Assembly: GCA_003247835.1 (NCBI GenBank)
Contig: QJYB01000078.1
Location: 1 to 44,770 of the forward strand
Direction of reading: 5' to 3'
DNA: 44,770 nucleotides
From: Gammaproteobacteria bacterium
Lineage (GTDB): Bacteria > Pseudomonadota > Gammaproteobacteria > Pseudomonadales > Azotimanducaceae
In this document: piece after piece, positions 1-8,671 of the stretch
Position numbering within the stretch: the first letter of the stretch is position 1
How the letters are laid out: each line of letters begins with the position of its first letter
Made by a program: the position numbers and the translations under genes
Notes under the pieces: model-generated
The model's input: the letters and a program-made list of their open reading frames with translations, nothing else
Databases searched by the model: none
Told to the model about the DNA's origin: nothing

Positions 1-524
1 GACCAGTAGGGAAAGCCGTCCTCCTCCCACTCGAAGCCGGGGGTGGTGAGCCACAGGCGGAAGATCTCGTTGACGTCCTCCGGCAGCGGCGGACCCTCGG
101 CCGTCTGCGCACCGAATATGCGTTGCTGCGCTTCGGGGTCATTGTTGCCGAGGTGATTCAACATGGACATGAACACGTCACGGGGATCGCGACCGACGGT
201 GATGTAGGACGCCTCCGGAAAGTACGGCAGCCCGTCGAGCGGCGTGTGGGTCTTGATGAAACGCCGGTGCGTCTGGGCATCATAGACGGCGAGCAGCTCG
301 TCGATGGGTGTGGCCCGGAGATCGAGCCACGGCGTCAGCGTGGTCAGCGGCTGACCGAAGTCCGGCGTGCGGAAGATGAGCAGCGCGCAGAGCATCTGAG
401 TCCAGGTGGTGCCGGCCTTGTAGGACGTGCAGATCAGGATGTCGCCGGCCCGGGGTCTGAAATCCGCCCAGCGGCCGCTGTCGAAGACCAGGTGCTCGTA
501 GCGGTGCTCGATGCGCGGTATCAC
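1..524 (-). CDS. Sulfotransferase, N-terminal part (runs off the left edge)
   Basis: Predicted PAPS-dependent sulfotransferase that would transfer a sulfonate group to a hydroxyl or amine of a small molecule in the cytoplasm. The reading frame is open from a GTG at 524 to the window edge, about 174 residues. Visible motifs are the 5'-phosphosulfate loop TSYKAGTTW near the N-terminus, a FIKTHTPL stretch, and the 3'-phosphate motif VGRDPRDVFMS, all in family order. The GTG is chosen because it lies three bases after the TGA of the upstream dioxygenase gene and follows a purine-rich GGAAAG. The C-terminal part is outside the window, so acceptor specificity cannot be judged. Tight spacing suggests cotranscription with the dioxygenase. 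Confidence 0.85.
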   Translation of the reverse strand, partial: MIPRIEHRYEHLVFDSGRWADFRPRAGDILICTSYKAGTTWTQMLCALLIFRTPDFGQPLTTLTPWLDLRATPIDELLAVYDAQTHRRFIKTHTPLDGLPYFPEASYITVGRDPRDVFMSMLNHLGNNDPEAQQRIFGAQTAEGPPLPEDVNEIFRLWLTTPGFEWEEDGFPYW

Positions 525-527
525 GCC

Positions 528-1406
528 TCAGCTTTCCTTTACCGCCCGGAGCATCTCCTCGTCGCCCAGCACGCCGGCCTTCTGCCGGCCAACGGCCCAT
601 TCCGGTCCGACACATTCCGGCCCTTCGCCCGGCGGCAGAGGCGGCGTGTAGTAGCCGAGGGCATAGCTGCCGATGGTGTAGCCGAGCAGATCCGTCAGCG
701 CCGGGGAGAAATCCTTCGCGATCTCCGGCGGGCAGGACAGGTACTGGTTTTCCTCCTGGCGCAACCAGGCCAGGGAATAGGTGATGTTGATGCCGATCCG
801 GTCCGCCGCCGAGCGGTTCTCGCCACCACCGTGAAAGACGGATCCCGTATAGAGCAGCAGAGACCCGGCCGGCATCACTGCCTGGCAGATCTCGGCCGGC
901 TCGGGACGGCGGTCGTCCGGCCAGTCCACGCTGCCCGGGACCACCTGGGTGGCCCCGTTCTCCGCCGTGAAGTCCGTCAGTGCCCAGATGGTGTTGAGCT
1001 GCGGCTCGATGCCCTGCAGATACTTGCCCCACGCCCAGCGGTCGCGGTGGATCATCTGTTTTCCCTGGCCCGGCTTCAGCCGGATGATCTGGGTCAGGTG
1101 CAGCTGAATGCGCAGACAGTAAGGTTCGAGAAAAGCCTGCGTCGCCGCCAGCACGGCGGGATGCGTGACAAGCTCACGGGTGGCCGGCGAGCGCGCCACC
1201 AGCGCGCCCGTGCGCGTGGTCGAGCGGCCGGCGAAGTCGTCCCGGCCGGGTCCGGTCGCCTCCATGTAGGGCGTGAGCTCGTCACGCAGCTCGGCCAGCG
1301 CCGGTTCCGTGAGCGCGCCTGTCAGAATGACGGCGCCGTCCCGGCGGATGATCTCCAGGATTTCCGTCGTGGGTGTATCGATGGTTCGCGACTGCAGCTC
1401 CGGCAT
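528..1406 (-). CDS. Phytanoyl-CoA dioxygenase (PhyH)-like 2OG-Fe(II) oxygenase
   Basis: Non-haem iron, 2-oxoglutarate-dependent oxygenase of the PhyH family, expected to hydroxylate a small organic substrate. At 292 residues it is family-sized. The iron ligands are seen as HRD in MIHRDRW and a distal His in GSVFHGGG; an Arg in GENRS would bind 2-oxoglutarate. The start MPELQSRTI at 1406 is preferred because the frame upstream reads as a low-complexity shadow of the esterase gene. It precedes a sulfotransferase by three bases, so the product might be hydroxylated and then sulfonated; that pairing is an inference. Substrate unknown. Confidence 0.85.
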   Translation of the reverse strand: MPELQSRTIDTPTTEILEIIRRDGAVILTGALTEPALAELRDELTPYMEATGPGRDDFAGRSTTRTGALVARSPATRELVTHPAVLAATQAFLEPYCLRIQLHLTQIIRLKPGQGKQMIHRDRWAWGKYLQGIEPQLNTIWALTDFTAENGATQVVPGSVDWPDDRRPEPAEICQAVMPAGSLLLYTGSVFHGGGENRSAADRIGINITYSLAWLRQEENQYLSCPPEIAKDFSPALTDLLGYTIGSYALGYYTPPLPPGEGPECVGPEWAVGRQKAGVLGDEEMLRAVKES

Positions 1407-1437
1407 GGGACGGCTCCGGTGTTCAGGTGGGTTCGTG

Positions 1438-2913
1438 TCAGCGCAGGCCTTCCCAGGCCTGCCGTTCTTCCCCGTCGGGGTCCGCGACCAGCTCCGAGGT
1501 GTCATCGAAGCACATGGTGAGCCGATCGTCCGTATCGTAGGCACTCCAGCCCGGATGCCCATCCCGCACGAAGGCCGTCCAGGCTTTATGCATGGTCTGG
1601 GCGACGTGCTGCGGCTTCTCACCCGGGCCGAGGAAGATGCTGACGCCGGGTTTGTCCAGATTGTCGAACGCGAACGGAATCTCCAGCGCGTGAGTGGCGC
1701 CGAGTCGACCTTCGAACGCCCGCGACTTCCAGTTGAACAGATACATCCAGTTGCGGCTCCTGGCGTCTGCAGCGAGTCGAGCCTCCACCAGGCGGATGGC
1801 CGGGATGCGGAACATGTGATCCGTGGTCATGGCGACCATGAGCGCTTCCGGCGACGCGCCGTGCCGGGTGCGTCGATAAACGTCCAGCACGTCCGCGGCG
1901 CCGTAGGCAGCCGCGTGGCGCGCGAGCTTGTCCTCGTCCACCTCGCCGTAACCCCAGAGGGTGGTTTCATCGTGGTTGCTGCCCGTCATGACGGCGACGC
2001 CGCTGCCCAAGCCTTCTGCGATGGCATCGAGCGGCCGTTTCGGCACCACGGCGTTGCCTTCCACCGGATAGAACGCGGACACGGGCACGCCGAAGGTCGC
2101 CAACGTTCGTGGTCCGTCACCGATGGCATTGGCGACCGTGTTCTGCACCTCGAGAATCGACTCGGCGGTGACCGCCGCGAGCTCGCTGGCAGTGCGGCAT
2201 CCGAGCGTGGTCAGGAACTGCTCGGCACAGATCTCTCCCGCTTTTTTCGGCAGTGTGTGCTGCGCCGCTCCGCTCTGCGGAATCGCGGCACGAAACAGGC
2301 CCTGCGCCTCCGGGCTCGCCAGCAGCGTGGATACCGCGAAGCCACCGGCCGACTCACCGGCTATGGTCACCTTTGCCGGATCTCCGCCGAAGCGTTCGAT
2401 GTTGTCCCGCACCCAGCGCAGGGCGGTGATCTGATCGAGCAGGCCGTTGACGCCCGAGGTAGCGTACTCCGGTCCCAGATGCGTCAGGTCCAGAAAGCCG
2501 AAGGCGCCCAGCCGGTAGTTGATGCTCACCACCACGATGTCGCCGTGAGCGGCGAACCGGGCGCCCGAGTACCAGGGTATGGCGCCCTGGCCGGTGCGGT
2601 AGCCACCGCCGTGAATCCAGAACAGCACCGGTCGCCGGTGGTCGTCGGCAGCGGGCGTGGCGATATTGAGCGTCAGGCAGTCTTCGCTCCAGCGCACCTC
2701 CGCGGCGGACGTCAGACCGCCCGTGGGGGTCTGCGGCGCGGCCGCTCCGAAACGTGTCGCCGGACGGACCTCATGCCAGGGCTCGTGCGGTCTGGCGGCC
2801 TTGAAGCGGAAATCGCCGGTGGGCGGTGCCGCGTAGGGCACGCCGGCAAACAGCAGGGTGCCGTCCTTGGCGCGCCCTTCCACGGGACCGTAAGTGGTTT
2901 CGACGATTGCCAT
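1438..2913 (-). CDS. Type B carboxylesterase / para-nitrobenzyl esterase family
   Basis: Serine hydrolase of the carboxylesterase B (cholinesterase-like) family, 491 residues, close to the usual size. The oxyanion-hole segment WIHGGGY is at about 99-105, the block YRLGAFGFL at 133-141, and the nucleophile elbow GESAGG has Ser188. The acid is probably the Glu in SNHDETTLWGY, and the catalytic His lies in THALEIPFAF. No signal peptide is evident, so a cytoplasmic location is likely. It lies 31 bases upstream of the PhyH-like gene on the same strand and probably belongs to the same catabolic or detoxification unit. Ester substrate unknown. Confidence 0.93.
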   Translation of the reverse strand: MAIVETTYGPVEGRAKDGTLLFAGVPYAAPPTGDFRFKAARPHEPWHEVRPATRFGAAAPQTPTGGLTSAAEVRWSEDCLTLNIATPAADDHRRPVLFWIHGGGYRTGQGAIPWYSGARFAAHGDIVVVSINYRLGAFGFLDLTHLGPEYATSGVNGLLDQITALRWVRDNIERFGGDPAKVTIAGESAGGFAVSTLLASPEAQGLFRAAIPQSGAAQHTLPKKAGEICAEQFLTTLGCRTASELAAVTAESILEVQNTVANAIGDGPRTLATFGVPVSAFYPVEGNAVVPKRPLDAIAEGLGSGVAVMTGSNHDETTLWGYGEVDEDKLARHAAAYGAADVLDVYRRTRHGASPEALMVAMTTDHMFRIPAIRLVEARLAADARSRNWMYLFNWKSRAFEGRLGATHALEIPFAFDNLDKPGVSIFLGPGEKPQHVAQTMHKAWTAFVRDGHPGWSAYDTDDRLTMCFDDTSELVADPDGEERQAWEGLR

Positions 2914-3018
2914 CCTTCCCCCTGATAAGACCGGCGACAGGAAGGAAAGGGTAGCGCGGCACCAGAGCCCGTGCCAGGCGCAGGCGCATCACGCGCCCGC
3001 CCGAATCCAGCGGCGGGA

Positions 3019-4323
3019 TCAACCCGCCGCCGCCAGCGGCTTCGCCAGCCCGTCCAGGTAGCCGGCAACGTGCGTCGCCAGATCCCGGGCGTCGTCCTCG
3101 GCGCCGTGGATGAAGCTCGACTTGCGCCGGCGCATGAACGTGAGCCCGAGGGTGTAGAGCCCGGGTGCCGCAATCACGCCGCCATCGTGCTTGAGCCGAC
3201 CGCGGGGGTCGAACGCCTTCGGCACGTCGAGCCAGCTGTAGTCCGGCCGGAAGCCCGTCGCCCAGACGACGCTCCTGATCTCGCCGCTGGCCAGATCCAC
3301 GTCGAGGCGGGGAGAGGCCGGCACGCGGGTTTCCGCGTAGCGTTCTGCCGGTGACACCGACCCCTCCAGGCCCGCCTGGCGGATCCAGTCGTCGATGGTG
3401 CTGAGCAGCCGGCCCTGCTTCAGATCCGACAGCGCGCAGTTGTTTGCGAGACCGCCTGAGAACTGAGCGCGACGGCCGTTCATCCCGGCAAATCGTCCGA
3501 CCAGCGCGACACCCAGGTCGGTGAGCCGGTTCAGATCCAGCGTCACCCGTTCCGGCGTGCCGACGAGCTGCGGTGACGGCACCCGACGCGCACGGACGAT
3601 GTCGTCCACGGTCTGCCAGGATTCGTCGAGCAGCCCCGTGCTCTTCAGCCAGTACTGGATATCGTGGCCACGGTACGTGCGCGGCATGCGGACGTGCTCG
3701 CCCACAGAGAGCACCACGGGCCTGCCCGAACGCTGGATCTCCTCGGCAAGCTGCAGTCCGGTGGCCGATGCACCCACCACGAGCACACCGCCTTGCGGCA
3801 GATCGGACGGCCGTCGGTAGTCCCTGGTCGTGAACTGCGCGATCGTCTCCGGAAACGCCGACGATGCCGCAGGCACATTGGGTATGCCGAAAGCGCCGCT
3901 CGCGAGCACCACGACCCGCGCCGAGTAGTCACCCCGATCCGTACGGATCCGGTAGCCATCTACCGCAGGCGTCACGGCGCTGACCGCGGTTTCCGTCTGC
4001 ACCGGCGCACGGATCAGCGTCGCGTAATCCTCGATGAAGCGCGCGACCTCAGCGGCATCCATGAAGCCGTCCGGATCCGGACCGCTGTAACGGCAGCCCG
4101 GCAGACGCGTCAGCCAGTTCGGCGTCAGCAGACGCAGGGAATCCCAGCGCGACCGCCAGCTCGACGCCACCGAATCGCGCTCCAGGATGAGGTGGTCGAT
4201 GCTGCGTTCAGACAGGCAGCGGCTCATGGCGAGCCCGGCGTGCCCCGCGCCGATGATGATCACCGACGCGGAGCACCCCCGTGGACCGGCCTGTTTGAGG
4301 CTGGTTGCGCGGGGAGCCGTCAT
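3019..4323 (-). CDS. FAD-dependent NAD(P)H monooxygenase (FMO / CzcO-like flavoprotein)
   Basis: Two-dinucleotide-binding flavoprotein of about 434 residues. The N-terminal FAD Rossmann motif IIIGAGHAGLAMS is near residue 25, a second nucleotide motif VVGASATGLQLAE binds NAD(P)H, and the C-terminal ATGFRPDYSWL block is typical of FMO/CzcO-type oxidoreductases. The family oxygenates soft nucleophiles or ketones. ATG 4323 is preferred because it overlaps the TGA of the OsmC-like gene as TGATG; a GTG one codon earlier is possible. Older database labels calling such proteins potassium transport flavoproteins are not supported by anything here. Substrate unknown. Confidence 0.9.
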   Translation of the reverse strand: MTAPRATSLKQAGPRGCSASVIIIGAGHAGLAMSRCLSERSIDHLILERDSVASSWRSRWDSLRLLTPNWLTRLPGCRYSGPDPDGFMDAAEVARFIEDYATLIRAPVQTETAVSAVTPAVDGYRIRTDRGDYSARVVVLASGAFGIPNVPAASSAFPETIAQFTTRDYRRPSDLPQGGVLVVGASATGLQLAEEIQRSGRPVVLSVGEHVRMPRTYRGHDIQYWLKSTGLLDESWQTVDDIVRARRVPSPQLVGTPERVTLDLNRLTDLGVALVGRFAGMNGRRAQFSGGLANNCALSDLKQGRLLSTIDDWIRQAGLEGSVSPAERYAETRVPASPRLDVDLASGEIRSVVWATGFRPDYSWLDVPKAFDPRGRLKHDGGVIAAPGLYTLGLTFMRRRKSSFIHGAEDDARDLATHVAGYLDGLAKPLAAAG

Positions 4324-4901
4324 CACTTCACCTTGACCGTCACGTTGGTGGGGTTGGTGACGATGTCGTAGACGGCCGACCGCTTCTGGGACTGGGCCAC
4401 CAGGGCTTCGATGTCCTCACGGGAAGCATTCGCGTCCACGTCGAAGGTCACCTGCACGTCGTCGAAGCCGTTTCTGACATCGGAGTCGATGCCGAGAATG
4501 CCGGCCAGATCCATGCTGCCTTCGATGGTCGCCTTGACCGAGTTGAGCTGGATGCCCCGGTTCTGAGCCACGGAGGCCACACCGGCAGTCAGACAGCCGG
4601 CCAGCCCGACGAGCACCATCTCCACCGGCGTCGCACCGTGGTCTTCGGAAGCAAATACTTCCGGATGGTCCGTGTCGAAGCTGAACTCCGTCTTGTGGCT
4701 CTGCTCCTCACCCAGGCCAAAGAAGCCCTTGCAGTTGGAGCGGGTGTGGGTGCCGTTCATCCACCGGGAGGTGGCCTTCCAGCGGAACTGGGCGGCTTCC
4801 GGTGCCTGAGTCAGCGCCTCACGGGCCCCGAGCAGGGCCTCCACGTTGACGCCGTTGTCGATCATGCCCATATCCGTCATCTCACTGGTGTTCGTGTTCA
4901 C
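4323..4901 (-). CDS. OsmC-family protein (peroxidase-like fold)
   Basis: OsmC/Ohr superfamily protein, cytoplasmic, related to thiol peroxidases that reduce organic hydroperoxides. The GTG at 4901 gives 192 residues and is chosen because a strong GAGGAG lies nine bases upstream (4911-4916); a longer frame exists but its first 50 residues have no protein-like character. The peroxidatic-type Cys is in GLAGCLTAG. Another Cys is in RSNCKGFF, but the second active-site Cys of Ohr/OsmC, normally followed by Pro near the C-terminus, is absent: the region reads QKRSAVYDIVTNP. This suggests the OsmC-like subgroup with altered or non-peroxidase chemistry. Stop and start overlap with the downstream monooxygenase. 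Confidence 0.9.
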   Translation of the reverse strand: MNTNTSEMTDMGMIDNGVNVEALLGAREALTQAPEAAQFRWKATSRWMNGTHTRSNCKGFFGLGEEQSHKTEFSFDTDHPEVFASEDHGATPVEMVLVGLAGCLTAGVASVAQNRGIQLNSVKATIEGSMDLAGILGIDSDVRNGFDDVQVTFDVDANASREDIEALVAQSQKRSAVYDIVTNPTNVTVKVK

Positions 4902-5073
4902 TTTCGCTTTCTCCTCAACTTGCGAATTGACCTTGAGTCTCAACCGCTCTCGGCCGATGGGCCTCGATTGGATGAACGCAGATTGAGGGCCGAGCGTTGA
5001 ACCCAGCGTGTTATTTGCCGTGGTATTTACCCGAGACGCGGAAAAAAGTCTCACGGGCCGAAAGCACCGTGAT

Positions 5074-5090
5074 CTGGCTCTATCAGCCAG
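5074..5090. other. Small perfect hairpin between the OsmC and DUF4242 genes
   Basis: CTGGCT-CTATC-AGCCAG forms a six-base-pair stem just past the stop of the DUF4242 gene (minus strand). It lacks a following U-tract, so it is at best a weak or Rho-assisted terminator. The rest of 4902-5104 holds only the OsmC leader and its ribosome binding site. Confidence 0.3.
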
Positions 5091-5104
5091 GTTGATTGAG
5101 CCAA

Positions 5105-5638
5105 TCAGGCCGGATCAAGCACCAGACGACAGGCCCACACGGACTCCAGCGGCATCCCTGCCTGACGCTGGGCGTTGCGCACCGACTCCGCATCCGGAGC
5201 CTGGTACAGACAGATCATGCGGCGGCGTTCCGTGGAGAAGAACGTCCGGGCGAAGCGGACCTGGTGGGTTGTCAGGCACCCTGCCCCCGCGTCCTCGATG
5301 GCCTGGATGTCGTCGAGCGCCACGGGCTCGTCCCAGCGCCGCTCCACCACCACGTTGGCGAGCTGCCAGGACGGTGCGTCCGCGTCCGTCGCGTCATGCA
5401 CGGTGCCCGGCCAGATCTCGTACTCGCCGACGCCGCTCTGACGCAGGGCCGCCCGGGCAGACTCCGCATCCGGCGCCGACAGCCAGCAGAGCAGGCGCCG
5501 ACCGTCCGTGGAGAGAAAACTCTGATTCCAGTCCACACGGTAGAGAGAGAAACAGCCGCCGGTTTCTTCGGCCATGGCCATGACGTCCGCCCGGCTGATC
5601 GGCGGATCGAACCGTCGCTCGAGAATCAGTTCCGTCAT
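5105..5638 (-). CDS. Tandem DUF4242 protein (SCO4226-type, putative metal binding)
   Basis: A 177-residue protein made of two related halves. Each begins with an ERRFD/ERRWD strand, includes a segment ending in FFSTERRRMICLY or FLSTDGRRLLCWL, and has an APDAES(A/V)R helix. This matches DUF4242, a small ferredoxin-like fold whose Streptomyces member SCO4226 was reported to bind nickel. The start ATG overlaps the stop of the large upstream regulator (ATGA at 5635-5638), so the two are translationally coupled and probably work together, for example as sensor and regulator. The coupling is seen directly; the sensor role is inferred. Confidence 0.85.
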   Translation of the reverse strand: MTELILERRFDPPISRADVMAMAEETGGCFSLYRVDWNQSFLSTDGRRLLCWLSAPDAESARAALRQSGVGEYEIWPGTVHDATDADAPSWQLANVVVERRWDEPVALDDIQAIEDAGAGCLTTHQVRFARTFFSTERRRMICLYQAPDAESVRNAQRQAGMPLESVWACRLVLDPA

Positions 5639-8601
5639 GCCGGCTCCCCGTGTCGTCTCGCCCGCGCCAGGGCCCAGGGAGCGACGCCCCCCACCGCCAG
5701 CGCCTCGATGGCCTGCTGGTGCTCCGTGAACGCAGCTTCCTCTCCGGTCGCCGCCGCTACACCGGCCAGCGTGCCGTGGGCGATGAGCATTTCGCTCGCC
5801 CGTTCCAGCACCTGGGCGCAGGCGAGTGCTTCACTCGCATGCTCCCGGGCGAGGGCCACACAACCCTGGTCCAGCTCATACTCCGCCATCCGGTTCAGCA
5901 CATAGGCGAGCCGGTGCTTGGCATCCACCGCCCGGAGCTCCGCCAGCGCCGCCTCCAGCGTCCCGTCCTCGCTCCCCTTCAGGTAACCGCACAGCCCACG
6001 CAAGCCCCGGGCGAACGGCGCCTCGCTGCCTTCGCGGAGCTTCTCACCCAGCTCGACCAGCCCGGTCACCCGCTCCGCAGCTACCTCCAGGCGGTCACGT
6101 TCCAGCGCCACCATCACCAGGTACTCGTTGGCCTGATACTCGCCGAGCCGGTCACCAGCACCTTTGCACAGGGTCCGGGCTTCCTTCAGCAGCGCTTCGG
6201 CGGCGTTCATATCGTTCTCCTGATAACGGAGGATGCCCTCTGCCGCCGGCAGCGCCGCGGTCGGCGGGATGCGGTACCGCTCGGCCATCGCCCGGGCTTC
6301 CATGACCATGGCATCCGCACGGCTCACGTCCCGCTCGAGCATGGCCAGGCACCGGGCCGTCTCCGCCAGGCCCAGCACGTGCTCCTGCTCACCGGCGCCG
6401 CGAGTGACGAGCTCCGCCTGCAGGCTCTCCTCCCTTGCGCCTGCCCAGTGGCCGTGCGCCCAGCGCACCGTGCTCGACATCTGATACCCGAGCCGGGCGT
6501 GAGCCAGTTCGCCGTGATCGAGGGCCTGTTCCGCCAGCGCCGCGTACTCCCGGGCGGCGGCCTCCCAGTCGTAGACGGGGGCGGCGGTGAGCATCACGTT
6601 GAACAGCTCAATGCGCCGGCACACCTGCTCGGCACCGGCCAGCTGCGTCGCCAGCTGCAGGCCGCGACGAGCCAGCACCAGCGCATGGTCGTTGGCGAAA
6701 AACCGCAGGCACAGCCGGCCCGCAGAAACCAGCGCCCGGGCGCCGAGACCCGGATCACCGCTGGCCAGCGCGTGGTGCGCCAGGTCCGCGGCGTGCTCGA
6801 GATCCTGTGCTGCTTCCTGCTCGATCAGCTCCGCGACGCGGCGGTGCATGACCCGGCGCCGTGCCGGGGCGATTCCGGTGTAGACGCCGCGCGCAATGAG
6901 CTCGTGGCTGAAGCGGAAGCCGGGCTCCCCGGGCCGCAGCATGGCGTGCCGCTCGGCGCGCTCGAGGGATTCACCCACCCGATTTGCATCCTGGCCCGTC
7001 ACCGCCACCAGGGTCCCCAGGTCGATGCGCGGGCTCAGCACCGCCGCCCAGCGCACCACTTCCGCATCGTCCACGTCGAACCGGGACAGCCGCTCGGCGA
7101 CCAGCTCGTCCAGGGTTTCCGCGCTGTCGCCTGCCGCCACGCGGCGGGCCTGCTCGATGGCAAGCAGCGGATTGCCGCCGCACTCCCGGCTGATGGCTTC
7201 GCTGTCCGTCCCCGGCAGGCGGTCGGCGATCAGCTCGCGGATGGCACCTTCGGCGAGGGGGCCCACGCGCAGCTCCTCCAGCAGACCGAGCTGACGCAGC
7301 CCACGCAGCGTCTGCTGCAGTGTCGAGTTGTCCTGGATCTCTCCTTCCCGGGCCGCGAGGACCACGCAAACCGGCGCCCGCCGGCAGAGCCGGGCCACAT
7401 AATGCAGGGCGGCCATGCTCGATTCGTCCGCCCACTGGACGTCGTCGAAGGTCACCACCGCCGGTGTCCGGCCCGCTGTTGCGGCGATGAGATACTCGGA
7501 GAGCGCTCCGAACAGGCCGTCCCGGTCACGGTCCGCATCACCGAAAACGGATCCCGCCACGCCGAGGCTTCTGAGCGCATCGATCCAGAGGGCATAGGGC
7601 CTGAGCGACTCCGACTCGAAGGTGCCGGCTTCCAGCACCAGCGCCCCGGCGCTGCCGGAGAGTTCGGAAAACCAATCGAGCAGTCGGGTCTTGCCGATGC
7701 CCGGCTCGCCCTTGAGCAGCAGACAGCGGAACGTGCCGCCTGCCAGCACCCGGTCGAAATGCGCCCGCAGCTGGCCGCACTCGCTCTCCCGGCCGACGAG
7801 GCCGGCCGGTGGATCCGGGACCGCCGCTGGTGGCGCCCGGTCCTCCACGACCGGGGCACCTTCGCTCACCGGCATGCTGCGGCGGCCGCTGATCTCCCGC
7901 CGGGCCGCGATCAGTGCACCACCGGACTCCATTCCCGCCTCTTTCAACAGGCGCTCGCCGAGCTGCACCTGCTGCTCGGCCTCCTCTACCCGTCGGGTCT
8001 TCGCGAGCAGCCGGATCAGCCGGGCCCGCACGGCCTCGTCATAGGGCATGAGGCTCGCCAGCGCCCGGGCCGGGCCCAGCGCCCGTTCCGGGTCGTCGTC
8101 GAGGCGCGTCACCAGGTGCTCGAGGAGCACCGATTGCGCCCGGATGCACGCTTCCCGCTCGGCCACGCACCAGGCATGGAAATCGTGAAAACCGGCGAGC
8201 TCCAGGCCTTCGAGAAACGTGCCGCGATAGGCGAGCGCTCGCGCTTCCAGCTGCTCGAGGGACGCAGCCGACGGATTGGCGGCCGCCTGCCGGAGGGTCA
8301 GTGCGTCGATGATCATGCCTTCCGTCTGCAGGCGGACGTTGCTGCGGTCGGCCAGAATTCTCGGCGCGCCGTCCTCATCCACCAGTCGGCGCAGCTTCGA
8401 CAGGCTCCAGCGCAGCGACCCCCGGGGGTCATCGGGAATCTCCCAGAGCAGCTCGCAGAGGTGCTCCCGCCGGAAGGCGCGGTCATTGAGGGCCAGGTAG
8501 GCGAGCAGCGCGCGGGTCTTCTTGGACGGCGGCAGCGTCAGCACCCTGCCGTCCCGAATCACCTCGAGATCGCCGAGAAAACGCAGCTCCAGCTGGCTCA
8601 T
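5635..8601 (-). CDS. SARP-like BTAD / AAA ATPase / TPR transcriptional regulator
   Basis: Large AfsR/MalT-like regulator, 988 residues. The order is an N-terminal OmpR-type winged helix (about 1-95, with the block LCELLWEIPDDPRG), a BTAD helical repeat domain to about 245, an AAA/NTPase domain with Walker A GEPGIGKT near 297 and Walker B-like VVTFDDVQWAD, then helical TPR-like repeats to the end. The start MSQLELRFLG at 8601 is chosen because upstream residues do not match the domain. It would bind DNA and switch with ATP and ligand binding in the TPR region. Its N-terminal half is clearly paralogous to the protein encoded at 23562-25151. Confidence 0.92.
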   Translation of the reverse strand: MSQLELRFLGDLEVIRDGRVLTLPPSKKTRALLAYLALNDRAFRREHLCELLWEIPDDPRGSLRWSLSKLRRLVDEDGAPRILADRSNVRLQTEGMIIDALTLRQAAANPSAASLEQLEARALAYRGTFLEGLELAGFHDFHAWCVAEREACIRAQSVLLEHLVTRLDDDPERALGPARALASLMPYDEAVRARLIRLLAKTRRVEEAEQQVQLGERLLKEAGMESGGALIAARREISGRRSMPVSEGAPVVEDRAPPAAVPDPPAGLVGRESECGQLRAHFDRVLAGGTFRCLLLKGEPGIGKTRLLDWFSELSGSAGALVLEAGTFESESLRPYALWIDALRSLGVAGSVFGDADRDRDGLFGALSEYLIAATAGRTPAVVTFDDVQWADESSMAALHYVARLCRRAPVCVVLAAREGEIQDNSTLQQTLRGLRQLGLLEELRVGPLAEGAIRELIADRLPGTDSEAISRECGGNPLLAIEQARRVAAGDSAETLDELVAERLSRFDVDDAEVVRWAAVLSPRIDLGTLVAVTGQDANRVGESLERAERHAMLRPGEPGFRFSHELIARGVYTGIAPARRRVMHRRVAELIEQEAAQDLEHAADLAHHALASGDPGLGARALVSAGRLCLRFFANDHALVLARRGLQLATQLAGAEQVCRRIELFNVMLTAAPVYDWEAAAREYAALAEQALDHGELAHARLGYQMSSTVRWAHGHWAGAREESLQAELVTRGAGEQEHVLGLAETARCLAMLERDVSRADAMVMEARAMAERYRIPPTAALPAAEGILRYQENDMNAAEALLKEARTLCKGAGDRLGEYQANEYLVMVALERDRLEVAAERVTGLVELGEKLREGSEAPFARGLRGLCGYLKGSEDGTLEAALAELRAVDAKHRLAYVLNRMAEYELDQGCVALAREHASEALACAQVLERASEMLIAHGTLAGVAAATGEEAAFTEHQQAIEALAVGGVAPWALARARRHGEPA

Positions 8602-8671
8602 CGATCCGCCCGCGTACACCGAGCGCGAAACTATAGGTTTCCCATCCCGCCCGCCGCAAGCCGGCGTCCGA

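Noticed and set aside
280..1032. Long open frames overlapping the PhyH-like and esterase genes on both strands (for example 123-1520 plus, 1273-2925 plus)
   Set aside because: GC-rich codon shadows: Arg/Gly/Pro-rich translations with no motifs, fully covered by genes with clear catalytic blocks.
1285..1312. GAACC and CGTGAC pair within the PhyH-like gene resembling the ECF promoter
   Set aside because: Spacing is 16 rather than 14 bases and it lies inside coding sequence with no gene start behind it.
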